A stretch of 64,000 nucleotides of DNA from JBKECO01 sp047974745 (lineage in GTDB: Bacteria > Bacillota > Clostridia > Lachnospirales > Lachnospiraceae), in contig JBKECO010000011.1 of NCBI GenBank assembly GCA_047974745.1, positions 1 to 64,000 of the forward strand. The letters run 5' to 3'. Under the pieces are notes generated by a model that worked only from the letters and a program-made list of their open reading frames with translations, was not told where the DNA came from and made no database searches. Every line of letters starts with the position of its first letter. The first letter of the stretch is position 1. A program made the translations under genes and the position numbers. Shown in pieces: positions 16,676 to 25,056 of this stretch.

Positions 16676-17640
16676 TCTGCGATAAGAGTATCAAAATTCT
16701 GATACTTTTCCAGCATGACAGGTAACGTATCTTTGTTTGCGATCAATTTCGGTACGCAGACATCGATCATGCCCTTGATCTCATGGTAATGCTCATACAA
16801 TCCATCCATAGTCGCTCTGGCTCTTTGCCTTTGCTCCTTTGAAAAGTCGACCTGTATCTTGCCATCACTGATGCTCAACTCACCTTCTATTCCACAGACC
16901 GGACATTCTACGGTGGTGGATCGATTCAAGGAAATGCTAAGCAGCTGATTATGACAGACAGGACAGATTCCCTCCATGCCTTTCCACTCGACTTCCTCAT
17001 AAGGCTTTCCTATGGATTCTGCAATGTGACGTCCCAGCTGTCCGCACTCTTCCATGAGGGCTGGATCAAGGACTGGATTTGCTTTTCTTCCCTGATCATA
17101 AGCATCAATATGACCAACCGTGAGCATGTTGCAGGAAAACGAGAACAAATGCATGGTAGGCAGACCCAGTGATACCCAGTTCTGTGTAGATGCACCACCA
17201 ACCGAAATAAATCCTACATAGCGGTCCTTGAAATATCTGGGATCGAGAAGCTCATCTCCAGTCTTTCCAGCTGCTATTCTCTTCTTCTGTTCTTCGAGTA
17301 ATGCTGCCTTATCATGTGCCGGTCCAAAGCGGTCGACAAAATCCTTAAACTGTCCGACTGTCCCTACCGCAAATACAGGCGCTGCAATTATAATGCCATC
17401 TGCATCCAGTACCAGCTCTTCCAGCTTCTGATAATCATCTTGAAAAATACACTTTACCTGTTCTCCTTCATCCCGCTTCTTGCTGCAAACGCCACAGCCA
17501 CGGCAATGACTGATCTTCCAGTTCACAGTGCTGACAAATTCAACCTCAGCACCTGCTGCTTTCGCCTGATACAGTGCTTCCTTCACCATTATTTCACTGC
17601 ATCGCATCTTCCTGCCAAATGAAATCCCTAATACCTTCAT
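16672..17640 (-). CDS. Iron-sulfur flavoprotein-like NAD(P)H:FMN reductase with zinc ribbon
   Basis: This is a 322-aa protein. Residues 1 to about 190 form a flavodoxin-like FMN domain (VLGISFGRKMRCSEIMV, ADGIIIAAPVFAVGTVGQFK). It contains a compact Cys46-x2-Cys49-x2-Cys52-x11-Cys64 motif like that of archaeal/clostridial iron-sulfur flavoproteins, where it binds a [4Fe-4S] cluster next to FMN. A C-terminal CPVCH...CPVCG pair around residues 236-260 looks like a zinc ribbon, followed by a helical tail. It would be an electron-transfer flavoprotein or quinone/aromatic reductase; the partner is unknown. The start at 17640 follows AAGGAG. It converges on the PucR gene. Confidence 0.8.
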   Translation of the reverse strand: MKVLGISFGRKMRCSEIMVKEALYQAKAAGAEVEFVSTVNWKISHCRGCGVCSKKRDEGEQVKCIFQDDYQKLEELVLDADGIIIAAPVFAVGTVGQFKDFVDRFGPAHDKAALLEEQKKRIAAGKTGDELLDPRYFKDRYVGFISVGGASTQNWVSLGLPTMHLFSFSCNMLTVGHIDAYDQGRKANPVLDPALMEECGQLGRHIAESIGKPYEEVEWKGMEGICPVCHNQLLSISLNRSTTVECPVCGIEGELSISDGKIQVDFSKEQRQRARATMDGLYEHYHEIKGMIDVCVPKLIANKDTLPVMLEKYQNFDTLIAD

Positions 17641-17704
17641 ATTTTCTCCTTGTTCTACACAGAAAACGATCTTATTTACAGAATCAGTATAGCACAAATG
17701 AACT

Positions 17705-17757
17705 ATATTTTCAAGATATTTTCAAGATATATACATTTATTTACATTTATTTACATT
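17705..17757. repeat. AT-rich short tandem repeats
   Basis: Two copies of the 11-mer ATATTTTCAAG (17705-17726) are followed by two copies of ACATTTATTT (17733-17752) and a partial third. They fill part of the 259-bp gap upstream of the acetylesterase gene. They may simply be slippage products. Confidence 0.6.
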
Positions 17758-17899
17758 TTCTTGAATCTGATTTTATTTACGTTGTTCATAAAACGAATTA
17801 TATGAAATTTTTCTCTTTATTAACAATTATAAATAAGTTATACTACACTAAAGTGTTAAAGTCGTGATAAAGTTATTGTGATTTTGTAAGTGAGGGCAT

Positions 17900-18988
17900 A
17901 TGAAAAAAATACTTTCTTTTTTAATTTTGGTCTGTATCTTTTTATCTTCTGTCACCCTAGAACAACCGGAGTACGTATCTGCTTCCGTTCCCCCAACAGT
18001 ATATATTTTAAGCGATTCTACTGCAGCTGATTATTCCAGCTATATGAAAAGCACATTAATGCGAGGCGGCTGGGGATCCTATCTTTCCAGTTATTTAACG
18101 GACCAGATCAATGTTCGTAATCTCGCCAAGGAAGGTGCCAGCGCAAGAAGCTATATCAGGACATCTCAATATCAGGAATTTCTGCAATCCGTGCAGGCTG
18201 GGGACTATGTCCTGATTCAGTTCGGTCATAATGACACGCTTCAAAATTATAGGGAGCGAGTGAGTTATACAGGTCTTGATCCGTCAGCACTAGACGAGAA
18301 CGGATATGACTCCACAACCAGAAAATATTCTTATGAATGGTATCTTTACGAAAAATATATCAAGGTCACCCAAGATGCAGGCGCCTGCCCTATTCTGGTG
18401 ACACCGCCAGCAAAAATTCAGGTCACAAAGACCCCCACTTATTCGGGACTTTCGCAGTATCGCAGCGCAATGATCAAAATGGCTTCGAAATACAATATTC
18501 CTTTGATTGATCTCGGCTCATTATCCAAAAATGGCTTAAAAAAAATTGCACATCAAAGCTCTGACCAGACCTTGCTTTCCTACTTTGCACTGAGAAAAAG
18601 CGGAAATGTGGATTATGTACATTTTTCTGCGAAAGGAGCAAATTACATTGCTTCTCTCATATCCGGTGCGGCAGACAAATTATCTGGATGCGGCTTCGGT
18701 CTGTATGTCAAAAGTGCCACTGCTTCCTTTTCTTCTTCCACCTACAAATGCAATAAAAAAGGATCCAAAAGTACCTTCCTTAAGATACTGATGAATCCAG
18801 TGCTTTTAGCCGAATCGGGAACAGGCGACTGCATAATCACCTATAAGTCCAGCAACAAAAAGATCTTTACTGTGAGTGGCAATGGCAAGATCAAGGGCGT
18901 CGATTCCGGAACTGCTTTTCTGACGGCTATTGTCCTCATTGGAAGCATGCAATATGTGGTCTATACAAAAGTCAAGATCCGATCCTGA
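17900..18988 (+). CDS. Secreted SGNH/GDSL esterase, rhamnogalacturonan acetylesterase-like
   Basis: This is a 362-aa exported protein with a signal peptide (MKKILSFLILVCIFLSSVT, cleavage probably near residue 28). The SGNH blocks are in order: block I YILSDSTAADY with nucleophile Ser40, the LAKEGASARSY glycine block, block III QFGHND near residue 113, and block V Asp238-x2-His241 in DYVHF. The pattern and the KYIKVTQDAGACPILVTPP segment resemble rhamnogalacturonan acetylesterases, which remove acetyl groups from pectin backbones. The last 100 residues look like a BIG2/Ig-like cell-surface domain (TASFSSSTYKCNKKG, SSNKKIFTVSGNGKIKGVDSG). It fits the uronate genes at the left end. Confidence 0.85.
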   Translation: MKKILSFLILVCIFLSSVTLEQPEYVSASVPPTVYILSDSTAADYSSYMKSTLMRGGWGSYLSSYLTDQINVRNLAKEGASARSYIRTSQYQEFLQSVQAGDYVLIQFGHNDTLQNYRERVSYTGLDPSALDENGYDSTTRKYSYEWYLYEKYIKVTQDAGACPILVTPPAKIQVTKTPTYSGLSQYRSAMIKMASKYNIPLIDLGSLSKNGLKKIAHQSSDQTLLSYFALRKSGNVDYVHFSAKGANYIASLISGAADKLSGCGFGLYVKSATASFSSSTYKCNKKGSKSTFLKILMNPVLLAESGTGDCIITYKSSNKKIFTVSGNGKIKGVDSGTAFLTAIVLIGSMQYVVYTKVKIRS

Positions 18989-19006
18989 TCGGTGTGTGCT
19001 TACTTT

Positions 19007-19546
19007 TTACTTTAAAATAGATATTTTGTTTCGAATTCGACTCCAGATCTGTGATTGAAAAAAATCATAACCCTTGTCGTAGATCAGCCATACAACCTGT
19101 GCTACTAAAAAAATCAGAATATAAAATCCAGTGAAGAGTTCTCCGGGATAGATCAGTTTTGGAAAAAAAAGAAGGACCGGAATCAAGAAAGCATGAAAAA
19201 GAATCCATTTTCCCAAGAGATAAAACACATTCCTGTGGCGTAAGCTTTCTCGCCTGCCAAGAAATAGGTACATCCCCTCCCGACCCAGGATATAACAGGA
19301 AAATACAGAAAATGTAAGTAGATACAGTTTATTCGGTGCCAGAAAGATTCCGAGCATAAGACAGGCCGCAAAGCATGTAAATCCGGATCGAATACCAAAC
19401 TCCCGTATTGCGATCCCAATTCCATATGCTGCGGCGCACAAAAAAAAGAGTGAATTGAATTCCAGAATAGAGGAAACTACAATGCATATTGTAATCAACC
19501 CGCTCAAAATACCCAGAAATGCCATCTGCTTCGACTTTACATGCAT
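19007..19546 (-). CDS. Hypothetical multi-pass membrane protein
   Basis: This is a 179-aa protein with five or six hydrophobic helices and no motif I recognise. The start is set at 19546 because GGAGGAG lies nine bases before it. The ATG overlaps the end of the DnaJ-domain gene by ten bases (ATGCATGTAA), which implies translational coupling. It is the last gene of a DUF5685-DnaJ-membrane protein operon, so a shared function with those proteins is likely but unknown. Confidence 0.7.
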   Translation of the reverse strand: MHVKSKQMAFLGILSGLITICIVVSSILEFNSLFFLCAAAYGIGIAIREFGIRSGFTCFAACLMLGIFLAPNKLYLLTFSVFSCYILGREGMYLFLGRRESLRHRNVFYLLGKWILFHAFLIPVLLFFPKLIYPGELFTGFYILIFLVAQVVWLIYDKGYDFFQSQIWSRIRNKISILK

Positions 19547-20172
19547 GCGCAAATATCTCCTCCAAGGCATTCGCACAAACTATCGGCACAAAACAGATCA
19601 CAGCAACAATTTCCGGTGCCGCAGCAGGCGCCTCCATACCCATATCCAGCACTTTGATTCTGGTATCTTTGTCCTGACCACTGCAGCCTTGTCAGAAGAT
19701 CGGTATATGACCTATTGTTTGGCTCCATCTGTACAGCCGTTCTGGCATAGTTCAGTGCTTCCATATTATTTCCCATTCCAACGAGAGCGACCGCATTCAG
19801 ATAATTCCAATATGCGTTATGACTTGTGATTCCAGACAGAACATGGAGTGCTTCCTGATAATGTCTGGCATTGATATAATTGGCAGCTGCCTGGAACTGT
19901 TGTGCATCAGGTCCGGATGTATCAGAACCAGATGCCTGATAATATCTGTTACCATTCCAGCTGGAATTTCCCTGGTTTCCACTTTCTCGTTCCGTCATGA
20001 TCTGATCATAAGCCTGCTGTATCTCTTTAAAACGTTCCTCGGCCAAATCAGCCAAAGGATTATTTGCGTTTGCATCTGGATGGTACTTTCTACTCAGCTT
20101 ACGGTAAGCTTTTTTCACTTCATCATCTGAAGCACTTCTTGAGATTCCTAGTACCTGATATGGATCTGTCAT
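19537..20172 (-). CDS. DnaJ-domain protein with cysteine-rich tail
   Basis: This is a 211-aa protein. Residues 1-70 are a J domain (DPYQVLGISRSASDDEVKK, with His31-Pro32-Asp33) that would stimulate an Hsp70 ATPase. A central tetratricopeptide-like helical pair follows (QFQAAANYINARHYQEALHVL, NVALVGMGN type). The last 35 residues are strikingly cysteine-rich, with CCGTGNCCCDLFCADSLCEC and then CAC, about ten cysteines. There is no zinc-finger or client-binding region of classical DnaJ. Its start overlaps the end of the DUF5685 gene by four bases. The tail may bind metal or attach a cluster; that is inference. Confidence 0.82.
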   Translation of the reverse strand: MTDPYQVLGISRSASDDEVKKAYRKLSRKYHPDANANNPLADLAEERFKEIQQAYDQIMTERESGNQGNSSWNGNRYYQASGSDTSGPDAQQFQAAANYINARHYQEALHVLSGITSHNAYWNYLNAVALVGMGNNMEALNYARTAVQMEPNNRSYTDLLTRLQWSGQRYQNQSAGYGYGGACCGTGNCCCDLFCADSLCECLGGDICACM

Positions 20173-21041
20173 TGATTTGTTTCCTCTCTGTTTCCTATAG
20201 TTCCATTCTTATTATATGACTGCTCTTCCTCGAGTCTCTTCTTATTGTATTTTGACCAGACACCACCATATAATATATTTCTTATTATATCCGCTTCTTC
20301 TATGCACGGCAGTTTCTCAAAGGAATTTGCCACCTCCGAGATCATCATTGTCAGTATCTCAAAGCAATAGTCCTCATAATCATCCTGTTCCCGATAGCTG
20401 AGCAAAGGATTGTATCTTCTCTTCTTTACATCCGAATCCAGATCCATATATGCATCCATCAGATAGATATATGCTCCAAGATAGAATCCAATTCGTCGTA
20501 ACTCATTTTCCCACATTCCCTGTTGATAAACAAGCAATTCTTCCATAAGGCGTCCAAAACATGCACTGACTGCATCAAGACTTGTTTCTTTGTTATGTTC
20601 AAACTCCTGAAGGTTCTTAAGTTCCTGTTCAATCGCCGCACATTGTCTTGGGTACTTCTTCTCGATCTTTTTGTATTTCGTTTTCAGCATCATAGCCCCG
20701 CCAAATCCAGCTACACTCTTGTCATCTGCCCAGTCATCAAGCAGATGGTGATAGGACAGAGCAATGTTCATATCAGCTGCATATTCCGTAATTTCATTGA
20801 TCAGCATTTCTCTCAATTTCATGGGATGGACAAGACAAAATGACTTTGACTCTCTCGACTGCGTTTCATACAGCGATGTCAGTAAAATAATTAAAAATGT
20901 CATATCATAAGTCAGCGTCATCTTCCCAAGCAGTCCATGATGCTCACCAAGTGTTCTGCAAAGTCCGCAGTAATAGGCATGGTAACGCCGATAGTCCTTA
21001 ATTTTCATTTCCGGCTTGTTTACAGTCACGTATCCGAACAT
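20169..21041 (-). CDS. DUF5685 family protein
   Basis: This is a 290-aa protein that begins MFGYVTVNKPEMKIKDYRRY followed by HAYYCGLCRTLGEHHG. This is the signature start of DUF5685 proteins, with a CxxC pair in the first 35 residues. The rest is mostly helical, with a conserved-looking YLGAYIYLMDAYMDLDSD segment resembling all-helical acidic-patch proteins. The function is not known to me. It begins 21 bp after the HAD-family gene and overlaps the DnaJ gene by four bases, so the three genes DUF5685, dnaJ-like and membrane protein form a tight operon often seen in Lachnospiraceae. Confidence 0.8.
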   Translation of the reverse strand: MFGYVTVNKPEMKIKDYRRYHAYYCGLCRTLGEHHGLLGKMTLTYDMTFLIILLTSLYETQSRESKSFCLVHPMKLREMLINEITEYAADMNIALSYHHLLDDWADDKSVAGFGGAMMLKTKYKKIEKKYPRQCAAIEQELKNLQEFEHNKETSLDAVSACFGRLMEELLVYQQGMWENELRRIGFYLGAYIYLMDAYMDLDSDVKKRRYNPLLSYREQDDYEDYCFEILTMMISEVANSFEKLPCIEEADIIRNILYGGVWSKYNKKRLEEEQSYNKNGTIGNREETNQ

Positions 21042-21062
21042 TATTCACCCACTTGCCGATCC

Positions 21063-21881
21063 TTAGTCAATGACACCCAATGCTCTAAAGGCAGAATGTA
21101 AGCCATCATTGCGTATTGGTCTCGTTACAAAATCAGCAATTTCCTTTAATTCTTCGATCGCATTGCCCATTGCGATCCCAACATGTGCAAATGCGATCAT
21201 TTCCAGATCATTTTCACTGTCGCCAAAAGCAATGGTATCCTTCACATCGCGCCCAAGAGATTCTAACACCTTTTCTATTCCATAGGCTTTGTTGATATTC
21301 TTTGGTCCGATCTCCCCCGCCCAGGTCGCATCAACGGGGATACTGAGATTTACGATATTAAGATCATTTCCCCACTTCTTCTTTAATCGTTCAGGAGAGA
21401 TCTCCTCACTAAAAAAAATCATTTTTTCAATTTCATCTACATCCATCGGTGATTCCACCACTGTGGACGGCATAACAAGTTCCTTTTCACCGCCGAACAT
21501 GTCATGCAGCTTCTCTCCAAGTTCGTCAAAATAGTCCTGCTGAGAATTCAGGATATAGCTGTCCTTATAGGACTGCAGCTGAACTGCACAATCATGCTCG
21601 ACAAGGTAAGTCGTTAGTACAAGATAGGTCATTTTAGTAAAAACAGTATGGTCGATGATCTTGCCATCGATCTCAATATAGCTTCCAGAGGATGCAACAA
21701 TACCATCCACACCAATATCTAATACTTCCTTATCGATCTGGCTCAAAGGCCTGCCCGTACACAAAAAGACCTTATTCCCTTTGATCCTGGTCTCTCTGAT
21801 CGCTCTTATAGTAGAATCCGGAATATATCCGTCAAAATCCCTGATTGTTCCATCAATATCGATAAAGATCAGTTTATTCAT
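21063..21881 (-). CDS. Cof-type HAD-IIB sugar phosphatase
   Basis: This is a 272-aa cytoplasmic phosphatase. Motif I is FIDIDGT (Asp7 and Asp9), motif II is in VFLCTGRP, a conserved lysine is in PKNINKAYGI, and motif IV is IAFGDSENDLEMI with the paired acidic residues. The middle carries the C2B cap of the Cof/YbiV subfamily. These enzymes hydrolyse sugar phosphates and other phosphorylated metabolites, with broad specificity, so no exact substrate is assigned. AAAGGAG precedes the start codon. It is the first gene upstream of the DUF5685 operon. Confidence 0.88.
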   Translation of the reverse strand: MNKLIFIDIDGTIRDFDGYIPDSTIRAIRETRIKGNKVFLCTGRPLSQIDKEVLDIGVDGIVASSGSYIEIDGKIIDHTVFTKMTYLVLTTYLVEHDCAVQLQSYKDSYILNSQQDYFDELGEKLHDMFGGEKELVMPSTVVESPMDVDEIEKMIFFSEEISPERLKKKWGNDLNIVNLSIPVDATWAGEIGPKNINKAYGIEKVLESLGRDVKDTIAFGDSENDLEMIAFAHVGIAMGNAIEELKEIADFVTRPIRNDGLHSAFRALGVID

Positions 21882-22055
21882 AATTCATTCTCCTTTATCC
21901 ACTTTTTCTTTCAAATAAAGATGATGATTATTTTAACACACTTTCTCAAAAAAATGTTGTGTAGTTCTAAATATTTACTATATTTTTCATTATTTTCACA
22001 AGATGCTGCTTGCAAAAACTTATGACTCGATGTACAATTGCATTATTACATCTCT

Positions 22056-22075
22056 ATGATGCATTTATGCATCAT
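22056..22075. promoter_or_regulatory. Palindrome upstream of abfD
   Basis: ATGATGCA (22056-22063) and TGCATCAT (22068-22075) are perfect 8-bp arms around TTTA. The site ends 21 bp before the abfD start codon, a plausible operator or mRNA hairpin position. No canonical sigma-54 (GG-N10-GC) promoter was found nearby. Confidence 0.5.
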
Positions 22076-22096
22076 TCAATCTGAAGGAGGAGTTTT

Positions 22097-23548
22097 ATGG
22101 CACTAATGACAGGTGAACAATATATTGAAAGCATCCGAAAACTGGATATGGAAATATATATGTTCGGAGAAAAAATCGAAAATCCAGTCGACGATCCTAT
22201 TTTACGTCCATCCCTGAACTCTGTCAGGATGACTTATGATCTTGCCCATGATCCGGAATACGCAGACCTGATGACTGTCACCTCTCCCTATACCGGTGAA
22301 AAGATCAATCGATTCACCCATATACACCAGAGTACAGAGGATTTGAAAAATAAAGTGAAAATGCAGAGGCTTTGCGGGCAAAAAACTGCCTCCTGCTTTC
22401 AGCGATGCGTTGGAATGGACTCCTTCAATGCAACTTTTTCCACCACCTTTGAAATTGACAAGGCGCATGGTACCTCCTATCACGAAAACTTCAAAGCCTT
22501 CATGAATTACTGCTCCCACAACGACCTTACCATTGACGGTGCCATGACAGATCCTAAGGGTGATCGTTCTAAGGCTCCTCACGAACAGGAGGATCCTGAT
22601 CTTTATCTGAGAATCGTAGAGCGCAGAGTGGATGGCATCATTGTACGCGGAGCCAAAGCACATCAGACCGGTATCCTGAATTCCCATGAGGTCATCGTAA
22701 TGCCTACCATATCAATGGAACCAAAGGATAAAGATTATGCAGTAGCATTTGCGGTGCCCGTGAACGCAAAGGGATTGTTCATGATCATCGGCCGCCAGTC
22801 CTGTGATACCCGAAAGCTGGAAGGCTCCACCATGGATGTTGGAAATTCTGAGTTTGGTGGTGTGGAAGCGCTGGTGATCTTTGAAGATGTGTTTGTGCCA
22901 AACGAACGCATTTTTATGAATGGGGAAACTGAATTTGCAGGAATGCTGGTTGAGCGATTTGCAGGATATCATCGACAGTCCTATGGCGGATGTAAAGTCG
23001 GAGTCGGTGATGTACTGATCGGTGCTGCGGCTGTTGCAGCGGAATACAATGGTGTCGCAAAGGCTTCTGCAGTAAAGGATAAAATTATTGAAATGACTCA
23101 TTTGAATGAGACCTTATACAGCTGCGGTATCGCCTGCTCCTCAGAGGGTACTGCCACAGAATCCGGCGCCTATATCATTGATCTGCTTCTTGCCAATGTC
23201 TGCAAACAAAATATCACCCGATTCCCCTATGAAATCGTTCGTCTTGCTGAGGATATTGCAGGAGGACTCATGGTGACAGCTCCCTCCGAAAAGGATTTCC
23301 GGGACGAAAAGTTAGGTGCATATATTGACAAATATTTTCGCGGTACTGCCGCAGTCAGTACAGAAAATCGGCTCCGGATCATGCGGCTGATCGAGAACCT
23401 TGCCCTTGGAACTGCTGCTGTTGGATATCGAACGGAATCCATGCATGGTGCAGGCTCTCCTCAGGCCCAGAGAATCATGATTGCAAGACAAAGTAATTTA
23501 GAATCAAAGAAGGATCTTGCAAAATCCATCGCCCATATTTCAGAGTAA
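22097..23548 (+). CDS. abfD: 4-hydroxybutyryl-CoA dehydratase / vinylacetyl-CoA delta-isomerase
   Basis: This enzyme converts 4-hydroxybutyryl-CoA to crotonyl-CoA by radical chemistry using a [4Fe-4S] cluster and FAD, in GABA, 4-hydroxybutyrate and succinate fermentation. The 483-aa protein closely follows the Clostridium aminobutyricum enzyme as I recall it. All four cluster ligands are present: Cys100, Cys104 (KTASCFQRCVGMD), His292 (AGYHRQSYGG) and Cys299. The terminal TESMHGAGSPQAQRIMIARQ is also conserved. GAAGGAGG precedes the ATG. No CoA-transferase, 4-hydroxybutyrate dehydrogenase or butyryl-CoA dehydrogenase is adjacent. A PAS-containing regulator follows, and thiolase and 3-hydroxyacyl-CoA dehydrogenase genes lie further on. 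Confidence 0.95.
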   Translation: MALMTGEQYIESIRKLDMEIYMFGEKIENPVDDPILRPSLNSVRMTYDLAHDPEYADLMTVTSPYTGEKINRFTHIHQSTEDLKNKVKMQRLCGQKTASCFQRCVGMDSFNATFSTTFEIDKAHGTSYHENFKAFMNYCSHNDLTIDGAMTDPKGDRSKAPHEQEDPDLYLRIVERRVDGIIVRGAKAHQTGILNSHEVIVMPTISMEPKDKDYAVAFAVPVNAKGLFMIIGRQSCDTRKLEGSTMDVGNSEFGGVEALVIFEDVFVPNERIFMNGETEFAGMLVERFAGYHRQSYGGCKVGVGDVLIGAAAVAAEYNGVAKASAVKDKIIEMTHLNETLYSCGIACSSEGTATESGAYIIDLLLANVCKQNITRFPYEIVRLAEDIAGGLMVTAPSEKDFRDEKLGAYIDKYFRGTAAVSTENRLRIMRLIENLALGTAAVGYRTESMHGAGSPQAQRIMIARQSNLESKKDLAKSIAHISE

Positions 23549-23613
23549 TCAAAAGCAATCCTGTGGTTATTATTGAATTTTCTATTTCTTTTTTATATAC
23601 TCTATAAAAACGG

Positions 23614-25056
23614 ATGCATATGTCATCAGAAACGCGGTGCCTGTTTATGAGCAGTCAGCAGAATATCAATACTTCCCTTTCATCCATAAGCTACAATGAA
23701 GAAATTATGGAATTGTTGAGTGAGGGAATCTATATCACAGATCATGAAGCGAATACGATCTATTTGAACCACAGCTATGAGTTGATCAGCGGGCTGTCTA
23801 AATCCGAAATGCTTGGGAAAAATATGAAAGATCTTGTTGAGCAGGGTGTCATTTCTATCAGTGGCACCCTTGCTGCTTTGGAAAAAAGAGATACCTTTCA
23901 CTCAGAACAAAGCTTTCGAACCGGAAAACGAGCTATGATTACAAGTACACCGATCTTCGATTCCCTGACTGGAAAAAATATTACCATGGTCGTTACGACC
24001 GTAAGAGAAATCACTGAGCTCTATATCATTCGAAAGGAATTGAAAATCAAGGAGCAAATGGCAAGAAAATCCAGGCAGCAGATCGATCGTCTGCAAAAGA
24101 AGCTTGAGGGAGATGAAGAGGTAATTGTATCAGACCAAAGGTCCATTGCTCTCCTGCAGATGCTTGATCTGGTTTCTCCCGGACAGGATCCTGTTTTATT
24201 GATTGGAGAAGCCGGGGTCGGTAAAGAAACCCTTGCAGCATATCTTCAGAAGCATTCCACAAGAGCAGATTTTCCTTATTTGACGGTCGATTTTTCCCTA
24301 ATTCCAAACAGTAGTCTCTATGGATATTTTATTGGCAAAAATGGGGATAAAGAGGAGGCACCTGAGATCGGGCTTTTAGAATATGCAGACAGAGGAACTA
24401 TCTTTCTCACAGAAATTGCTGATATTCCTGAGGATATCACAAGCTTACTTCTCGCATTGCTTCATCGGGACAGGATCAAGATGGGCGATGGATCCCTGCG
24501 TAAACTGAACATACGAATACTGGCGGCAAGCAGGTACACATTACCAGAATTAAATGAGCAGAACCGAGTCCACCCAAAAATACTTGATTACTTCACGACA
24601 TTTCCTTTTGAAATTCCTCCACTCAGAAATCGCAGGGACGATATCATTCCACTGGCCGATAAATTTCTGCACCAGTATAACTGCCGAGGCATGGGCAAAA
24701 AATCCTTTCACCGGGATAGTCTTAAAAAGCTGCTTACCTACTCCTGGCCGGAAAATATCACCCAGCTAAAACGACTCGTAGAACAATCCATTCTGCGCTC
24801 CCAGGAGGATGTCATTCTACCAGATGATATCGAACTGCCTCAGGAATGGTACCCGGCAGATAACCTCTGTGAAGACTCCTGCAAAAAAATCGATCTGAAG
24901 GAAGAGGCTGCCAAATTAGAGGCGCATTATATGGAAGCTGCCTTTGCCCACTTTAAGAACACCAGGGATTCTGCTGCGATTCTTGGCATGGATAGTTCTA
25001 CCTTTGTCAGAAAACGTCAGCGTTATCAAAAAATGGGATTCATGAAAACAGAATGA
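23614..25056 (+). CDS. PAS-containing regulator with degenerate sigma-54 activator domain
   Basis: This is a 480-aa regulator. A PAS domain occupies about residues 25-130 (LLSEGIYITDHEANTIYLN), then a short coiled coil, an AAA+ domain at 170-400, and a Fis-type helix-turn-helix at the end (TRDSAAILGMDSSTFVRKR). Walker A is kept (GEAGVGKE). The sigma-54 contact loop GAFTGA is missing (the segment reads YFIGKNGDKEEAPEIG). The Walker B aspartate is Thr (GTIFLTEI). The arginine-finger block FRxDLYYRL reads HPKILDYF. It is therefore unlikely to be an ATP-driven sigma-54 activator and may act as an ordinary regulator. It probably controls abfD 65 bp upstream. The start is uncertain: the ATGs at 23614, 23620 and 23647 all lack a good ribosome binding site. 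Confidence 0.8.
   Translation: MHMSSETRCLFMSSQQNINTSLSSISYNEEIMELLSEGIYITDHEANTIYLNHSYELISGLSKSEMLGKNMKDLVEQGVISISGTLAALEKRDTFHSEQSFRTGKRAMITSTPIFDSLTGKNITMVVTTVREITELYIIRKELKIKEQMARKSRQQIDRLQKKLEGDEEVIVSDQRSIALLQMLDLVSPGQDPVLLIGEAGVGKETLAAYLQKHSTRADFPYLTVDFSLIPNSSLYGYFIGKNGDKEEAPEIGLLEYADRGTIFLTEIADIPEDITSLLLALLHRDRIKMGDGSLRKLNIRILAASRYTLPELNEQNRVHPKILDYFTTFPFEIPPLRNRRDDIIPLADKFLHQYNCRGMGKKSFHRDSLKKLLTYSWPENITQLKRLVEQSILRSQEDVILPDDIELPQEWYPADNLCEDSCKKIDLKEEAAKLEAHYMEAAFAHFKNTRDSAAILGMDSSTFVRKRQRYQKMGFMKTE

Noticed and set aside
17705..17757. CRISPR-like or iteron array
   Set aside because: Only two copies of each AT-rich unit, without spacers of constant length or neighbouring cas or rep genes.
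21961..22096. Sigma-54 promoter before abfD
   Set aside because: No GG-N10-GC arrangement was found, and the adjacent regulator lacks the sigma-54 contact motif.
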